Shown here: in pieces, positions 24,297 to 24,438 of the stretch | Position numbering within the stretch: the stretch's first letter is position 1 | Layout: each line of letters opens with the position of its first letter | Assembly (NCBI GenBank): GCA_050946835.1 | Contig: JBMNVN010000012.1 | Coordinates: 1 to 24,438 of the forward strand | Reading direction: 5' to 3' | Source: UBA1447 sp002329225 | GTDB lineage: Bacteria; Bacillota; Clostridia; Oscillospirales; Acutalibacteraceae | DNA: 24,438 nt | Notes under the pieces: generated by a model | What the model was told of the DNA's origin: nothing | What the model saw: the letters and a program-made list of their open reading frames with translations, nothing else | Databases searched by the model: none | Program-made: the position numbers and the translations under genes

Positions 24297-24338
24297 TCCC
24301 GTACATTTCTTACGATTTGTACGGGATTTTTGTTTTTT
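24297..24338 (+). terminator. Intrinsic terminator of the sigma-factor operon
   Basis: TCCCGTACA pairs perfectly with TGTACGGGA round a 12-base loop, followed by TTTTTGTTTTTTT. It lies 34 bases after the last stop codon. Confidence 0.92.
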
Positions 24339-24438
24339 TAGCGATTTTAATGCTTATTAAGATTTAAAGCACCGGCTTTTAGCGTTTTTCACAGAATTTT
24401 AAGGAAAAGTTTGTGCAACTTTTTTGAGAATTTTTGCA

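Overview
The window looks like a chromosomal segment from an anaerobic Clostridia-type member of the Bacillota, plausibly an uncultured relative of the Ruminococcaceae/Oscillospiraceae. The signs are strong GGAGG ribosome binding sites (several with TTG or GTG starts), sigma-A promoters, a long single-chain PurL of the clostridial kind, a DUF348/G5/3D cell-wall protein, an ECF-transporter S component, rplM-rpsI as a tight pair, and type I dockerins on exported proteins. No tRNA, rRNA, CRISPR array, integrase or transposase was found. The taxon is an inference.

Region 1 (1-8443, minus strand) is a probable three-gene operon of exported proteins read from a consensus-like promoter at 8415-8443 through a leader of about 270 nt. 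In transcription order the genes are: a 1356-residue protein with a large helix-rich N-terminal half, FIVAR-like repeats and a C-terminal dockerin; a 360-residue protein with a cohesin-like domain and a C-terminal dockerin; and a protein whose N-terminal domain resembles that cohesin-like domain, followed by at least eleven InlB/Listeria-Bacteroides-type repeats running off the window edge. No glycoside hydrolase is present, so this looks like a surface or adhesive dockerin/cohesin set rather than a degradative cellulosome.

Region 2 (8444-11171, plus) holds a methylmalonate-semialdehyde dehydrogenase-like enzyme and an ABC-transporter ATPase with no permease beside it, closed by a strong terminator that also serves the convergent minus-strand genes. 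Region 3 (11190-13824, minus) holds a UPF0340/YwlG protein, an ECF S component and a YabE-like 3D-domain protein. Region 4 (14035-15839, minus) holds a self-inhibited Fic protein downstream of rplM-rpsI, whose promoter and leader are visible.

Region 5 (15963-22188, minus) is purL, an apgM-type metalloenzyme gene and a ferredoxin-like aldo/keto reductase gene in one direction. PurL has glycine where the glutaminase nucleophile cysteine is expected. Region 6 (22178-24338, plus) diverges from purL: an ECF sigma factor, a membrane protein that is probably its anti-sigma factor, and a small exported protein, closed by a good terminator.

The most interesting items are the exported dockerin/cohesin-like cluster with its shared modules and near-identical DNA repeats, the missing catalytic cysteine in PurL, and the sigma/anti-sigma/exported-protein cassette.
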